A program made the position numbers and the translations under genes. From [Eubacterium] siraeum (lineage in GTDB: Bacteria > Bacillota > Clostridia > Oscillospirales > Ruminococcaceae): 64,000 bases of DNA. Shown here piece after piece: positions 15,932-25,121 of the stretch. Within the stretch, counting starts at the first letter, position 1; every line of letters begins with the position of its first letter. The notes below the pieces were generated by a model. The model ran no database searches, was not told the DNA's origin, and saw only the letters and a list, made by a program, of their open reading frames with translations. The stretch lies in assembly GCA_025150425.1 (NCBI GenBank), contig CP102281.1:1612001-1676000 (forward strand), given 5' to 3'.

Positions 15932-16591
15932 ATGTTTGAAGGTTTTGACAGATCGGCTATAGATTTCCTGTGGGGAATACGGCTGAATAATGATAAAAAC
16001 TGGTACGAAAGTCATAAAGATGAATACAGGCAAAATCTCGCAAAGCCCATGAAATCGCTCTGTGATGAGCTTTTCTGCGATTTTTACAGTGAGATAGGCT
16101 ATGAAACCGTAAGCTCTGTTTCAAGGATAGTAAAGGACGCACGTTTCCCTCACGCTTACCCGTACCGTGATAACTACTGGTTTACTTTCAAGGAAACACG
16201 CAAGGACTGGTGGGTCGCACCTGCGTTCTACTTTGAACTTTCCTGCGAGGGCTGGGGCTACGGAATGAGTATGTGGAGCGCCTCAGCAGGCTCAATGCAA
16301 AGGCTCAGAAATGCGATAGATTCCGACCCCAAAACATTTTCCGGGCTTGTCCGTGCATTTGACAAGCAGAAAATTTTCACCCTTGAGGGCGACTTCTACA
16401 AGCGGAAAAAAGGCGAGGTTTCTCCCCTGCTTGACGGCTGGTACAACCGAAAATCCATAAGCTGTACTGCAAGCTTTACATACGAAAATGAAACGGTTTT
16501 CACTAAGGAACTGCAACCGCTCATTCTTGAAGGCTTCCGCTCACTGTACCCAATATGCAGGTTTATCCATAACGCAATAAACGAGGAATAA
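15932..16591 (+). CDS. DUF2461 family protein
   Basis: This 219-residue cytoplasmic protein has the family signature GFDRSAIDFLWGIRLNNDKNWYESHKDEY at the N-terminus and SRIVKDARFPHAYPYRDNYWFTFK in the middle. The family (TIGR02453 type) is widespread and has no established function. The start at 15932 has AAAGGA upstream; the earlier in-frame ATG at 15845 would run through the promoter. It is a single-gene unit followed by a terminator. Confidence 0.88.
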   Translation: MFEGFDRSAIDFLWGIRLNNDKNWYESHKDEYRQNLAKPMKSLCDELFCDFYSEIGYETVSSVSRIVKDARFPHAYPYRDNYWFTFKETRKDWWVAPAFYFELSCEGWGYGMSMWSASAGSMQRLRNAIDSDPKTFSGLVRAFDKQKIFTLEGDFYKRKKGEVSPLLDGWYNRKSISCTASFTYENETVFTKELQPLILEGFRSLYPICRFIHNAINEE

Positions 16592-16611
16592 TGTACCCTA
16601 CATACGAAAAT

Positions 16612-16645
16612 GCCCTGTGACGCAACCGCATCACAGGGCTTTCTT
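16612..16645 (+). terminator. Terminator of the DUF2461 gene
   Basis: GCCCTGTGA (16612-16620) pairs with TCACAGGGC (16631-16639) and is followed by TTTCTT. Confidence 0.75.
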
Positions 16646-16676
16646 AACGGCTTCACGCCGATTTATCAGTCTGTAA

Positions 16677-17306
16677 TCACTTTCTGTAATATGAGTTAAA
16701 CACCGGTCTTAACACCTTATAAAGCGGCATACACAGCACCGACGCAACAAGACCCTTTATCAGTGTGAACGGGCAGTTGAACACGATAAGGCATTCAAGA
16801 AGGCCGTTTACATTCGGGTTTATCTCCTTGTACATATTAATGATTGCCTCGATAGGCATAATATTCTCGTATATCGGATATACAAGGAAATAGTTGGATA
16901 CTATGCTGAGCAGAGCCATTACAACGCTTCCGACAACACAGCCGATTACAGCGCCTTTATAAGTATTTATCTTTCTGCCTATAATGCCTGCCGGTATGAC
17001 AAGGCAACAGCTAAGAATAAAGTTTGAAAGCTCTCCTACACCGCCTGTCATACTCGAAAACAGGTTGATGATATTCTTTACAAGGCATACGAAAACGCCT
17101 GCGATGGGTCCCATTGTGAGCGAAGCCATTACCGCCGGGAAATCCGAAAAATCAAACGAGATAAAGCTCGGCATCAGCGGTACCTTGATACTGAACAGCA
17201 TCAGCACCGAAGAAATAGCCGCAAGGAGCGCCGTGAAAACGAGCTTTCTCACATCAAATACGATATGTGCCTTGTTTCCGCTTGGATTTGTTGTTTGTGT
17301 CTGCAT
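16677..17306 (-). CDS. ribU: Riboflavin ECF transporter S component RibU
   Basis: This is a 209-residue membrane protein with about six helices. It includes KLVFTALLAAISSVLMLF, then VPLMPSFISFDFSDFPAVMASLTMGPIAGVFVCLVKNIIN, a hallmark of RibU. It binds riboflavin and works with the shared EcfA/A'/T module encoded elsewhere. ATG 17306 is chosen because an earlier ATG at 17315 touches the AAAGGA site. The FMN riboswitch directly upstream confirms the substrate and gives feedback control. Confidence 0.95.
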   Translation of the reverse strand: MQTQTTNPSGNKAHIVFDVRKLVFTALLAAISSVLMLFSIKVPLMPSFISFDFSDFPAVMASLTMGPIAGVFVCLVKNIINLFSSMTGGVGELSNFILSCCLVIPAGIIGRKINTYKGAVIGCVVGSVVMALLSIVSNYFLVYPIYENIMPIEAIINMYKEINPNVNGLLECLIVFNCPFTLIKGLVASVLCMPLYKVLRPVFNSYYRK

Positions 17307-17365
17307 AAAAATCATCCTTTCTATATCTGCTCCAAAGGTGACTTTCAGCTGTTCGCCAAAAAATA

Positions 17366-17389
17366 AAAGCCCCGTATTTTCGGGGCTTT
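17366..17389 (-). terminator. Riboswitch expression-platform terminator
   Basis: AAAGCCCCG and CGGGGCTTT form a hairpin, followed on the minus strand by TTATTTTTT. It lies between the FMN aptamer and ribU, so it should form when FMN is bound. Confidence 0.85.
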
Positions 17390-17445
17390 ACCTTATCTCA
17401 AAAGTGTCGTACCGCTTAAATAAAGGATTTGCGGTCAAGCATTTC

Positions 17446-17558
17446 TGATTCTTTCATCCGGACTATACCGTCGGTTTCGGAATTTCACCGAATCGGCACA
17501 AATACTTTGCGCTCGTGGACTTTACCACCGGTGGAGAATTTCACTCCGCCCTGAAACA
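17446..17558 (-). promoter_or_regulatory. FMN riboswitch aptamer (RFN element)
   Basis: On the minus strand the conserved RFN blocks appear in order: AGGGCGGAGTGAAATTC, CCACCGGTGGT, GTCCACGAGC, GATTCGGTGAAATTCCGAA, CCGACGGTATAGTCCGGATG and AAAGA. It sits ~140 bp upstream of ribU with a terminator between. This is a classic feedback switch turning off riboflavin uptake when FMN is abundant. Confidence 0.97.
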
Positions 17559-17603
17559 GATTACATCTATATTATATGCCTGTTTCTGTGTTTTGTCAAG
17601 GGG

Positions 17604-17728
17604 TTATTTGAAACTTGCTTCGCCGTCCTTGTTTTTTGTAACAAGGAAGCTCTGAAGATTTGCCGCCTTATCGACAAGTGACACAAAACGTATTCTTGCG
17701 TTTCTTATCTCGATTGCCTTTTCGATAT
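17604..17728 (-). pseudogene. Phage scrap resembling the XkdF protein N-terminus
   Basis: A minus-strand stretch reads NIEKAIEIRNARIRFVSLVDK, then AANLQSFLVTKNKDGEASFK and a stop. The pattern 'VSLVDxxANxxxFxxxK' is that of the start of PBSX XkdF-like prohead protease proteins. It is only ~41 codons long, has no ribosome site, and follows another phage-like fragment. I read it as a decayed prophage remnant. Confidence 0.45.
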
Positions 17729-17731
17729 TGT

Positions 17732-17836
17732 TCAGATATTATCCTGTTGCATTTGTGCCTTTTGTTCAGGCGGCAGGGATTTTAAATCTTTGTCTATGAC
17801 TGCTTCGAGTATACAGTGACAGTTGAGATAAAACGC
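17732..17836 (-). pseudogene. Phage scrap resembling the end of an SPP1 gp7-type head protein
   Basis: A minus-strand stretch reads FYLNCHCILEAVIDKDLKSL, then PPEQKAQMQQDNI and TGA. The NCHC motif near a C-terminus is typical of phage minor head morphogenesis proteins, which precede XkdF-like genes in prophages. The gene order is therefore kept although both pieces are truncated. Upstream frame is closed by a stop, and the rnr promoter begins next to it. Confidence 0.45.
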
Positions 17837-17846
17837 TTCTTACCTA

Positions 17847-17875
17847 TTGAAAAAAAGCGTGAAATGTATTATAAT
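17847..17875 (+). promoter_or_regulatory. Sigma-A promoter of rnr operon
   Basis: A -35 TTGAAA (17847-17852), 17 bp and a -10 TATAAT (17870-17875), giving a ~65-nt leader before the TTG start of rnr. Confidence 0.75.
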
Positions 17876-17947
17876 AATAAAGATTAAAGGAAATAAAGAA
17901 GTTAAGAACAGCGGTAACGAAAAACCGCACTGAGAAAGGAAAACATT

Positions 17948-20089
17948 TTGAATTTAGAAACACTTATTATCGCCACATTGTTTGAAAACGGCGGGGGAAT
18001 GACATTAAAGCAGATAGCAAACAAGAACGAATTGCCGAAAAAATATCTTGATAAGCTGAAAAACACAGCAAAGTCAATGATACGTCAGAGGACTATATTC
18101 AAAGCCAAAAGCGACCTGTATTATATAAGCGACATACGCACCGTATTCACAGGAAAGGTTGCAACGCTGTCACGCACATTCGGCTTTGTTACGAATCTCG
18201 CAACAGGTGAGGATTGCTTTGTAAGCGGCGGAAAGCTGAAGGGCGCTGTTCCCGGCGATACGGTCATCGCCCGTGAGATAGCCGCTAAGACAGAACAAAG
18301 AAGTGCGACCGCCGAGGTGCTTGCGGTGCTTGACGTATCGGAGGAGCTGTTCGGCGGAGTTATCGTAAAAGAGGGAAAGATGCTTAAAGTTCAGCCCGAT
18401 TCGCTCGGCTGTCCTCCCCTCACAATTCTTAAAGTCAAGGAGCAGATAAAAGAGGGCGACAAGGTGCTTTTCTCCATAAGAAAGCGTGGCGAGCATCACT
18501 CCGAGCATATCGTTGATATAGTCAGGGTGCTTGGCTCAAGCGAATACGCAAAATCCGCCACCGAGGCTTATCTTATCCAGAACAATATACCGGTCGATTT
18601 CTCCGAGGAAGCACTCAATCAGGCAAAGCAGTATGTAAATGCCGTTATTGACGAAAAGCAGACGGCTAAAAGGCTTGACCTGCGTGACCTGCCCATATTC
18701 ACCATAGACGGCGCAGATACGAAGGATATTGACGATGCGATAAGCATTGAACGGACAGAAGGCGGTTATAAGCTTGGCGTTCATATTGCCGATGTCAGCC
18801 ACTATGTCACCGAAGGCTCGCCTCTTGACAATGACGCTTTTGAAAGAGGCACAAGCGTTTATATTGCCGACAAGGTAATACCTATGCTCCCGAAGGAACT
18901 CAGCAACGGTATATGTTCTCTTAATCCCGGAGTGGACAGGCTCGCATTCTCCTGCCTTATGGAAATTTCGGACAAGGGTACAGTGAAGAAATACAAATTT
19001 GCAAAAACGGTCATCCGTTCCCGTGTACAAGGCGTTTACAGCGAGGTAAACTCTATACTTGACGGCACCGCAAACGCACAGATAAAGAGAAAATACAAGG
19101 ATGTCATCGACTGCATACCCGTTATGAACGAGCTTGCACAGATACTTATAAAGAAACGTAAGGACAGAGGCGCTCCCGATATAAAGTCAAGCGAAAGCAA
19201 GGTCATCTGTGACGAAAACGGCATCTGCATTGACATTAAGCCGAGAATACAGGGTGTTTCGGAGGGCATTATAGAGGAATTTATGCTGATGGCGAATAAC
19301 TCAGCCGCTAAGGTAGGTATGAAAAAGGAAATTCCCTTTGTTTACCGTGTGCATGAAAATCCGCCCGCAGAAAAGATAGAATCGCTGAAAACCACTCTCG
19401 AGGCACTCGGCGTAAATCCGCTCGGAATAAACGAAAAGGCCGAAGCGAAAAACTTCGCCAAGCTGCTTGAAGAAACTGCAGACGATCCTAAGAATATAAT
19501 CATCAACAGAATCGTACTGCGTACTATGGCTAAGGCAAAGTATTCCGAACAGCCCATCGGTCACTTCGGACTTGTAATGAAGGAATACGCACATTTCACT
19601 TCCCCGATAAGACGTTACGCCGACCTTTCTATCCACCGTATCCTGACCGACTATGTTTCAAGAAAAGGTGCGGACAAGCTGAAAAAGAAATACGGCGAAT
19701 TCTCTGTCAAAGCGGCGGCTCAGGCAACAAAGACAGAGCTTTCCGCAGTAGCGGCGGAAAGAAGCTGTGAGGACTTCTATGCGGCTGAATATATGAAAAA
19801 ACACATAGGAGAGGAATTTGACGGCATCATTTCGGGCGTTATCGGCAGCGGACTTTTCGTTGAGCTTCCGAACACGGTTGAGGGCAAAATAGATGTACGC
19901 TCACTGTCGGAAAATTACTTCGAGGTAAGGAACGGCATCGCTCTTTATGACGGTGTAGCCGGCACTATGTATACTATAGGCGATAAGGTGCGTGTAAAGT
20001 GTATCAACGCAAACGTTAACTTAGGACAGATTGACTTTGAGCTTATCAAGGTTTACAAAGACGCATCAAACGGCGATAAAGCCGAATAA
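17948..20089 (+). CDS. rnr: Ribonuclease R
   Basis: The 713-residue 3'-5' exoribonuclease degrades structured RNA. From the N-terminus it has a helix-turn-helix-like segment (GGMTLKQIANKNELPKKYLDKL), cold-shock domains (~75-220), the RNB catalytic domain (~240-570) with acidic residues in DGADTKDIDDAIS, the signature HFTSPIRRYADLSIHRIL, and a C-terminal S1 domain (~625-700, GEEFDGIISGVIGSGLFVEL). It starts with TTG at 17948 with AAAGGA eight bases upstream. Instead of smpB, mscL and a membrane protein follow. Confidence 0.95.
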   Translation: MNLETLIIATLFENGGGMTLKQIANKNELPKKYLDKLKNTAKSMIRQRTIFKAKSDLYYISDIRTVFTGKVATLSRTFGFVTNLATGEDCFVSGGKLKGAVPGDTVIAREIAAKTEQRSATAEVLAVLDVSEELFGGVIVKEGKMLKVQPDSLGCPPLTILKVKEQIKEGDKVLFSIRKRGEHHSEHIVDIVRVLGSSEYAKSATEAYLIQNNIPVDFSEEALNQAKQYVNAVIDEKQTAKRLDLRDLPIFTIDGADTKDIDDAISIERTEGGYKLGVHIADVSHYVTEGSPLDNDAFERGTSVYIADKVIPMLPKELSNGICSLNPGVDRLAFSCLMEISDKGTVKKYKFAKTVIRSRVQGVYSEVNSILDGTANAQIKRKYKDVIDCIPVMNELAQILIKKRKDRGAPDIKSSESKVICDENGICIDIKPRIQGVSEGIIEEFMLMANNSAAKVGMKKEIPFVYRVHENPPAEKIESLKTTLEALGVNPLGINEKAEAKNFAKLLEETADDPKNIIINRIVLRTMAKAKYSEQPIGHFGLVMKEYAHFTSPIRRYADLSIHRILTDYVSRKGADKLKKKYGEFSVKAAAQATKTELSAVAAERSCEDFYAAEYMKKHIGEEFDGIISGVIGSGLFVELPNTVEGKIDVRSLSENYFEVRNGIALYDGVAGTMYTIGDKVRVKCINANVNLGQIDFELIKVYKDASNGDKAE

Positions 20090-20107
20090 TAAAGGAGAAA
20101 TATCGAA

Positions 20108-20671
20108 ATGTCAACAGAAAAGAAAACACAGCACAAGGACATTCGTGATGCAAAGGCATTCAAGGCGGTAGGTCAGGGTGTTGAAAAGGTCGGAAAAATC
20201 AAGTTCATAAGCGAATTCAAGGACTTCATATCCAAGGGCAACGTAATGGATATGGCAGTAGGTATGATTGTCGGTGCGGCATTCACAGCAATAGTTACCT
20301 CGCTTGTAAACAACATTCTTATGCCTGCGCTCGGTATGATTACAGGTCAGATAGACTTCTCCGATCTTAAAATCGTACTCAAGGCGGCTGTGAAAGAGGG
20401 TACGGAGATTATCGAGCCTGAGGTCGCTATCGGCTACGGTGCATTCATCAATTCCGTTATCAGCTTTTTACTCATCGCACTGTCGGTATTCATACTGATA
20501 AAGGTACTCGGCGCATTCAAGAGAAAGAAAGCGGAAGCGCCTAAAGAAGAGCCGAAGCCCGATCCTCAGATAGAGCTTCTCACCGAGATTCGTGACCTTC
20601 TTAAAGGCGAATCTGCAGTGAAAGCAGAATGCGAGGAAGAAGAAAAAGAGCCTGAAACAGTTACCGAATAA
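20108..20671 (+). CDS. mscL: Large-conductance mechanosensitive channel MscL
   Basis: The 187-residue inner-membrane channel opens on hypo-osmotic shock. The core is FKDFISKGNVMDMAVGMIVGAAFTAIVTSLVNNILMPALG (TM1), then GYGAFINSVISFLLIALSVFILIK (TM2) and the cytoplasmic helix EIRDLLK. It carries an extra ~33-residue charged N-terminal extension before the family's usual start, and an acidic C-terminal tail. The ribosome site AAGGAG (20092-20097) supports the long form. It is 18 bp after rnr. Confidence 0.95.
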   Translation: MSTEKKTQHKDIRDAKAFKAVGQGVEKVGKIKFISEFKDFISKGNVMDMAVGMIVGAAFTAIVTSLVNNILMPALGMITGQIDFSDLKIVLKAAVKEGTEIIEPEVAIGYGAFINSVISFLLIALSVFILIKVLGAFKRKKAEAPKEEPKPDPQIELLTEIRDLLKGESAVKAECEEEEKEPETVTE

Positions 20672-20698
20672 GATACATACATTTCTACGGAGGGCAAA

Positions 20699-21298
20699 TT
20701 GAAAAAGCAGGACATAATCATTTCAGATGATGCACTCACAAAAGAGCAGAAAGAAAAGCTTGAACAGGAGTTTTTCGAGCGTCAGCAGAAAGAACTGCAT
20801 AAGGGCAAATTGTTTCTGACAGCAAGCGTAATCGCACTGTATGCTAATGCGGTTATCACTGCGGCTTTGTATCCGCTGTACCTGAGAAATCTTCTGCGCT
20901 CTATATTCTTTATAACAAACCCTAAAAAGCCTGATGATTTCGCTCTGCCCGAATCGGCGATAATGTTTATCACGGTGCTGATAATCTTTATCATACTGTG
21001 CATAAATATCGGTATGGCGATAGCCACCAACATCTGTGCCGCAAAGAAAAAAGGTGCAAGACCTGCGGCGGCTGTATCGTTTATACTTGCAGAGGTTATA
21101 AATCTGCTGATAACTGTAATGCAGTTAAGCTCGACTCTGACCTACAGCGATACAGCGGCAGAAATTGCAATGTTCGTAAACATTCTGTTCTTCTGTGTGT
21201 GCGCAGCCGGCATATACATAACGATATTCAAGTCGAATATTTCGGATTATACCTATGCGGCGATGTCGGAAACGTCAGAAAAAGCCGAAAACAAATAA
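20699..21298 (+). CDS. Unknown membrane protein with four predicted helices
   Basis: This 199-residue protein starts with TTG (GGAGGG seven bases upstream). A charged ~38-residue N-terminus (ALTKEQKEKLEQEFFERQQKE) precedes four hydrophobic segments at about 40-65, 85-112, 122-142 and 156-178. I recognise no family. It is third in the rnr-mscL unit. Its stop codon lies inside a long inverted repeat. Confidence 0.7.
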   Translation: MKKQDIIISDDALTKEQKEKLEQEFFERQQKELHKGKLFLTASVIALYANAVITAALYPLYLRNLLRSIFFITNPKKPDDFALPESAIMFITVLIIFIILCINIGMAIATNICAAKKKGARPAAAVSFILAEVINLLITVMQLSSTLTYSDTAAEIAMFVNILFFCVCAAGIYITIFKSNISDYTYAAMSETSEKAENK

Positions 21299-21331
21299 TT
21301 TACTTAAAATCGAAATTTCTTTAAGTAAATT
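21297..21331. repeat. 12-bp perfect inverted repeat
   Basis: AATTTACTTAAA (21297-21308) and TTTAAGTAAATT (21320-21331) flank an 11-nt loop. It is AT-rich and lacks a U-tract, so it is a poor terminator. It lies just before the GH130 promoter and could be an operator for it. Confidence 0.6.
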
Positions 21332-21343
21332 AAAGAAAAAGTA

Positions 21344-21372
21344 TTGCATTTTCCGTTTGGCTGTTGTATAAT
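21344..21372 (+). promoter_or_regulatory. Sigma-A promoter of the GH130 gene
   Basis: A -35 TTGCAT (21344-21349), 17 bp and a -10 TATAAT (21367-21372). Confidence 0.75.
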
Positions 21373-21433
21373 CATATCAAAGGCTATTTCCGCTAGCTAA
21401 CACAACTAAACCGAAAGGAAAAGTACTTAATAA

Positions 21434-22609
21434 ATGAGCTTATTCGAAGATAACAAGAAGAGAGTGATAGACGATTACGAGCGTCTTATCAACAGAAAGA
21501 ACGCCGTTGCCGACTGCTATAACGGCATATATGACAGATATGTGAATCCTGTTCTGACAGCCGATCATGCGCCTTACTTCTGGAAGTATGATATGGACCC
21601 CAAGACAAACCCTTACTTTATGGAGCGTCTTGGCATCAACGCTGTACTGAACTCGGGTGCGCTTTATATGAACGGCAAGTATTATCTTGTAGCAAGAGTT
21701 GAAGGTAACGACAGAAAGTCGTTCTTTGCCGTTGCAGAGAGCGACAAGCCTACAGAGGGCTTCCGTTTCCACGACTACCCTGTTTTACTTCCCGATACGG
21801 AAAAGGAAGAAACAAACGTATATGATATGCGTCTTACTCAGCACGAGGATGGCTGGATTTACGGTGTATTCTGCTCAGAGAGCAAGGACAAGGACAGCAA
21901 CGACCTTTCCGCCGCTGTAGCTCAGGCAGGTATTGTTCGTACCAAGGACTTAAAGACATGGGAGCGTTTACCTAACTTAAAGTCAAAATCGCCCCAGCAG
22001 AGAAACGTAGTTCTTCACCCCGAATTTGTTGACGGAAAGTATGCTTTCTATACACGTCCTCAGGACGATTTCATTCAGACAGGCTCCGGCGGCGGTGTAT
22101 GCTTCGGTCTGTGCGAGGATATCAACAATCCCGTCATCTGCACAGAGGAAGTTGTTATTTCGCCCAGACAGTACCACACTATCACAGAGGTCAAGAACGG
22201 TGCAGGCGCTGTTCCGATCAAGACGCCTAAGGGCTGGATACACATTGCACACGGTGTCCGTAACACTGCGGCAGGTCTGAGATATGTAATTTATGTATTC
22301 GCTACCGATTTAAACAACCCGTCAAAGCTGATTGCGTCACCCTCAGGTCTGTTCATCGCTCCGCATAAATCAGAGCGTGTAGGCGATGTATCGAACGTAT
22401 GCTTTACTAACGGTGCGGTTGTTACCGAAAACAACGATGTATATATCTACTACGCTTCTTCCGATACAAGACTTCACGTTGCGGCTACAACTATTGACAA
22501 GCTGATGGATTATACATTCAACACACCGTCCGATCCGCTCCGCTCGGTTGACTGTGTAAAGCAGAGATGCGAGCTTATAAAAAAGAATCTTGAAATAATG
22601 AACAAGTAA
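21434..22609 (+). CDS. GH130 phosphorylase, probably 4-O-beta-D-mannosyl-D-glucose phosphorylase
   Basis: This 391-residue cytoplasmic enzyme phosphorolyses beta-1,4-mannosyl-glucose into mannose-1-phosphate and glucose during mannan use. It matches GH130 subfamily 1 by its length and by the segments [50 protein letters not shown] (holding the conserved aspartate) and [21 protein letters not shown]. No epimerase (cellobiose 2-epimerase) or mannanase is adjacent, so it stands alone with promoter and terminator. Subfamily assignment is by recall of ruminococcal RaMP1-like sequences. Confidence 0.88.
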   Translation: MSLFEDNKKRVIDDYERLINRKNAVADCYNGIYDRYVNPVLTADHAPYFWKYDMDPKTNPYFMERLGINAVLNSGALYMNGKYYLVARVEGNDRKSFFAVAESDKPTEGFRFHDYPVLLPDTEKEETNVYDMRLTQHEDGWIYGVFCSESKDKDSNDLSAAVAQAGIVRTKDLKTWERLPNLKSKSPQQRNVVLHPEFVDGKYAFYTRPQDDFIQTGSGGGVCFGLCEDINNPVICTEEVVISPRQYHTITEVKNGAGAVPIKTPKGWIHIAHGVRNTAAGLRYVIYVFATDLNNPSKLIASPSGLFIAPHKSERVGDVSNVCFTNGAVVTENNDVYIYYASSDTRLHVAATTIDKLMDYTFNTPSDPLRSVDCVKQRCELIKKNLEIMNK

Positions 22610-22615
22610 TTATAC

Positions 22616-22647
22616 TGCCCCCGATGGAATATTCGGGGGCAATTTTT
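22616..22647 (+). terminator. Terminator of the GH130 gene
   Basis: TGCCCCCGA pairs with TTCGGGGGCA and is followed by ATTTTTT. Confidence 0.85.
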
Positions 22648-22727
22648 TACAAAGGCACCTTATCATGCACATTGAGGCGATGATGAGGATAGCCGGTAAA
22701 ATCGGGATTGAAATATGACAACACAAA

Positions 22728-22753
22728 AAAGCCGATGATTTCTCATCGGCTTT
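22728..22753 (-). terminator. Terminator of the rplKA operon
   Basis: AAAGCCGATGA and TCATCGGCTTT form a stem around TTTC, with TTTTTTGTG on the minus strand. Outer bases ACAACACAA/TTGTGTTG extend the pairing. It closes the operon after rplA. Confidence 0.85.
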
Positions 22754-22791
22754 ACTTGTGTTGTATCGTTAGTCGTAATCGTGTTAATTAA

Positions 22792-23484
22792 TTAAACACC
22801 GTACTTAGCTGTGCTTACCTTAACGCCGGGGCCCATTGTTGAAGAAACTGTGCAGCTCTTCAGATATGCACCCTTTGCAGCGGCGGGCTTAGCCTTAACT
22901 ATAGCGTCCATCAGTGTGTTGAAGTTCTGCTCGAGCTTCTCCTTACCGAATGATGCCTTGCCTATGGGGCAGTGGATTATGTTGGACTTGTCAAGACGGT
23001 ATTCAATCTTACCTGCCTTAGCTTCTGAAATTGCCTTAGCAACATCAGGAGTAACTGTACCTGCCTTGGGGTTAGGCATAAGGCCACGGGGACCGAGAAC
23101 CTTACCTAAACGTCCTACAACACCCATCATATCGGGAGTTGCGATTACAACGTCGAAGTCCATCCAACCGTCGTTAATCTTCTTAACTGTATCATCGTCA
23201 GCAACGAAATCAGAACCTGCGTCGATAGCAGCCTGGATCTTTTCGCCCTTAGCAAAAACCAGTGTACGAACAGTCTTACCTGTACCGTTGGGCAGTACAA
23301 CTGCGCCTCTTACCTGCTGATCAGCGTGACGTGAGTCAACACCGAGTCTAACGTGAAGCTCAACTGTTTCATCGAACTTAGCCTTTGCAGTCTGGCAAAC
23401 TAAGTCGAGAGCTTCGCTTGAATCGTATGCTTTAGTGCTGTCGATCAGCTTTACGCTGTCAACGTATTTCTTACCTTGTTTCAT
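22792..23484 (-). CDS. rplA: 50S ribosomal protein L1
   Basis: The 230-residue protein binds 23S rRNA at the L1 stalk and represses its own mRNA. Diagnostic segments are [27 protein letters not shown] and [25 protein letters not shown]. It has the normal family length. It is last in the rpmG-secE-nusG-rplK-rplA operon; a terminator follows, so rplJL are not co-transcribed here. Confidence 0.98.
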   Translation of the reverse strand: MKQGKKYVDSVKLIDSTKAYDSSEALDLVCQTAKAKFDETVELHVRLGVDSRHADQQVRGAVVLPNGTGKTVRTLVFAKGEKIQAAIDAGSDFVADDDTVKKINDGWMDFDVVIATPDMMGVVGRLGKVLGPRGLMPNPKAGTVTPDVAKAISEAKAGKIEYRLDKSNIIHCPIGKASFGKEKLEQNFNTLMDAIVKAKPAAAKGAYLKSCTVSSTMGPGVKVSTAKYGV

Positions 23485-23533
23485 TCATTATCCTCCTTGT
23501 GGTATAACGGAAATTATCCTCCCACCGTCTTAA

Positions 23534-23959
23534 TTAGTCAACTACTTCAATACCCATTGAACGAGCTGTGCCGGCGATCATAGACATAGCAGCTTCAATA
23601 GAACCTGCGTTTAAGTCACGCATCTTGGTTTCAGCAATCTGCTGAACCTGAGCCTTAGTGATCTTGGCAACCTTGTTCTTGTTGGGAACACCTGATGCTG
23701 TTTCAATTCCGCAAGCCTTCTTGATAAGAACGGCAGCAGGCGGAGTCTTTGTAATAAATGAAAAGCTTCTGTCGGCGTAAACTGTGATAACAACAGGGAT
23801 AATAAGACCTGCGTCATTCTTTGTACGCTCGTTGAATTCCTTTGTAAACGCCATAATGTTTACACCGTGCTGACCTAATGCAGGACCAACCGGGGGAGCC
23901 GGCGTTGCTTTACCGGCAGGAATTTGTAATTTTATAAATCCTGTAACCTTCTGAGCCAT
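23534..23959 (-). CDS. rplK: 50S ribosomal protein L11
   Basis: The 141-residue protein sits at the GTPase-associated centre. It has [29 protein letters not shown] and the C-terminal [10 protein letters not shown]. The start is set at ATG 23959 (GGAGGT eight bases upstream, MAQKVTG); an in-frame extension of eight codons is spurious. Confidence 0.98.
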   Translation of the reverse strand: MAQKVTGFIKLQIPAGKATPAPPVGPALGQHGVNIMAFTKEFNERTKNDAGLIIPVVITVYADRSFSFITKTPPAAVLIKKACGIETASGVPNKNKVAKITKAQVQQIAETKMRDLNAGSIEAAMSMIAGTARSMGIEVVD

Positions 23960-23990
23960 TTTACTCAACCTCCAAAATAACAATTAGAAC

Positions 23991-24512
23991 TTAAATTTCT
24001 ACTTTCTGGACAGCGGATATTTCTACCGTTGCCGGTGTAGGTCTTCCGAACATGGAAACCGTAACCTGTGCAGTACCGTTCTCCTCGTCGATCGAATCAA
24101 CCGTTCCTTCGAAACCTTCAAGAGAACCGGATACAATCTTTATTGTATCGCCTACTGCAAATGAAATCTCTGCGACCTTTGTCGTAACGCCGAGGTTCTT
24201 TACCTCTTCGTCTGTCAGCGGTATAGGCTTTGATCCGGGGCCTACGAAACCTGTGCAGCCTCTCGTGTTACGGCAGATGTACCACGACTCATCGGTCAGT
24301 ATCATCTTAACGTAAACGTAACTCGGGAAGAGCTTGCTTTCATAAGTCTTCGTCTTGCCGTCGTGTTCCTCAACCACTGTTTCGGTAGGAACCATAACTT
24401 CTTCGATTAAATGGTGCAGGTTGTTGTTTTCAACGACCTTCATAATGTTGCCGGCAACCTTGTTTTCGTAACCGGAATAGGTATGGAGAATATACCATTT
24501 TGCCTCAGACAT
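23991..24512 (-). CDS. nusG: Transcription termination/antitermination factor NusG
   Basis: The 173-residue protein has an NGN domain (WYILHTYSGYENKVAGNI, KLFPSYVYVKMILTDESWYICRNTRGCTGFVG) and a C-terminal KOW domain (GDTIKIVSGSLEGFEGTVDSI). It binds RNA polymerase and couples it to the ribosome or Rho. It lies between secE and rplK as in most bacteria. Confidence 0.97.
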   Translation of the reverse strand: MSEAKWYILHTYSGYENKVAGNIMKVVENNNLHHLIEEVMVPTETVVEEHDGKTKTYESKLFPSYVYVKMILTDESWYICRNTRGCTGFVGPGSKPIPLTDEEVKNLGVTTKVAEISFAVGDTIKIVSGSLEGFEGTVDSIDEENGTAQVTVSMFGRPTPATVEISAVQKVEI

Positions 24513-24539
24513 TCTTTAGTCCCTCCTACTTGAAAATAC

Positions 24540-24830
24540 TTAGCCTGCTGAACTCATGTTGAGCGCTAATCTTAACAGAGTAGCGAACAGAGTATCAAGG
24601 CCCCAAACACAGATACCCGATACTACCAGGGTAACCAGTACAACAACCGTGTTGTTGAATACTGTCTTCTTGCTTGGCCACACAACCTTTTTGAACTCGG
24701 ATTTTAAATCCTTGAAGTACTTTACGATGGATTTCTTGGGCTTTTTGGAAAGAGCGGCCTTCTTGCTGTTCTTTTCGTTAGCCTTTTTCGCTTTCGCTGC
24801 TTCTTTAGTCAAGCTTGCATCTTTAGCCAT
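24540..24830 (-). CDS. secE: Preprotein translocase subunit SecE
   Basis: The 96-residue single-span subunit has a lysine/alanine-rich cytoplasmic N-terminus, the conserved amphipathic YFKDLKSEFKKVVWPSKKTVFNNTVVVL and one membrane helix (~65-90). Two adjacent ATGs exist. The second (24830) has better spacing from GGAGG than the first (24833). Confidence 0.95.
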   Translation of the reverse strand: MAKDASLTKEAAKAKKANEKNSKKAALSKKPKKSIVKYFKDLKSEFKKVVWPSKKTVFNNTVVVLVTLVVSGICVWGLDTLFATLLRLALNMSSAG

Positions 24831-24841
24831 CATAAACCTCC

Positions 24842-24991
24842 TTACTTAGTTTCCTTGTGTGGAGTATGCTTCTTGCAGAACCTGCAGTACTTGTTCATTT
24901 CAATTCTGTCAGGATCGTTCTTCTTGTTCTTCTTGGTGTTGTAGTTGCGCTGTTTGCACTCAGTACACGCAAGGGTAATTTTAACTCTCAC
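24842..24991 (-). CDS. rpmG: 50S ribosomal protein L33
   Basis: The 49-residue protein starts with GTG at 24991 (GGAGGTG eight bases upstream) and reads [20 protein letters not shown] with [22 protein letters not shown] following. It has both zinc pairs C9-x2-C12 and C37-x2-C40, so it is the zinc-binding (C+) form. It is first in the operon, immediately before secE, the common Firmicute order. Confidence 0.97.
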   Translation of the reverse strand: MRVKITLACTECKQRNYNTKKNKKNDPDRIEMNKYCRFCKKHTPHKETK

Positions 24992-25121
24992 TTTCGGCAC
25001 CTCCTATTTTTTTGCCCTTCTGGGCTTTAGCCTCCCTCTTTGCCTCAGACTTTTTCTTCGGCAGGGTTTACTGTGAATTAAAAAATTGCACAAAAAAATA
25101 AACCCCTAATGAGGTACTATA

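Noticed and set aside
24980-25070. Minus-strand lysine/alanine-rich frame (PKKKSEAKREAKAQKGKK) before rpmG
   Set aside because: It has no start codon or ribosome site and runs through the rpmG Shine-Dalgarno sequence; treated as leader sequence.
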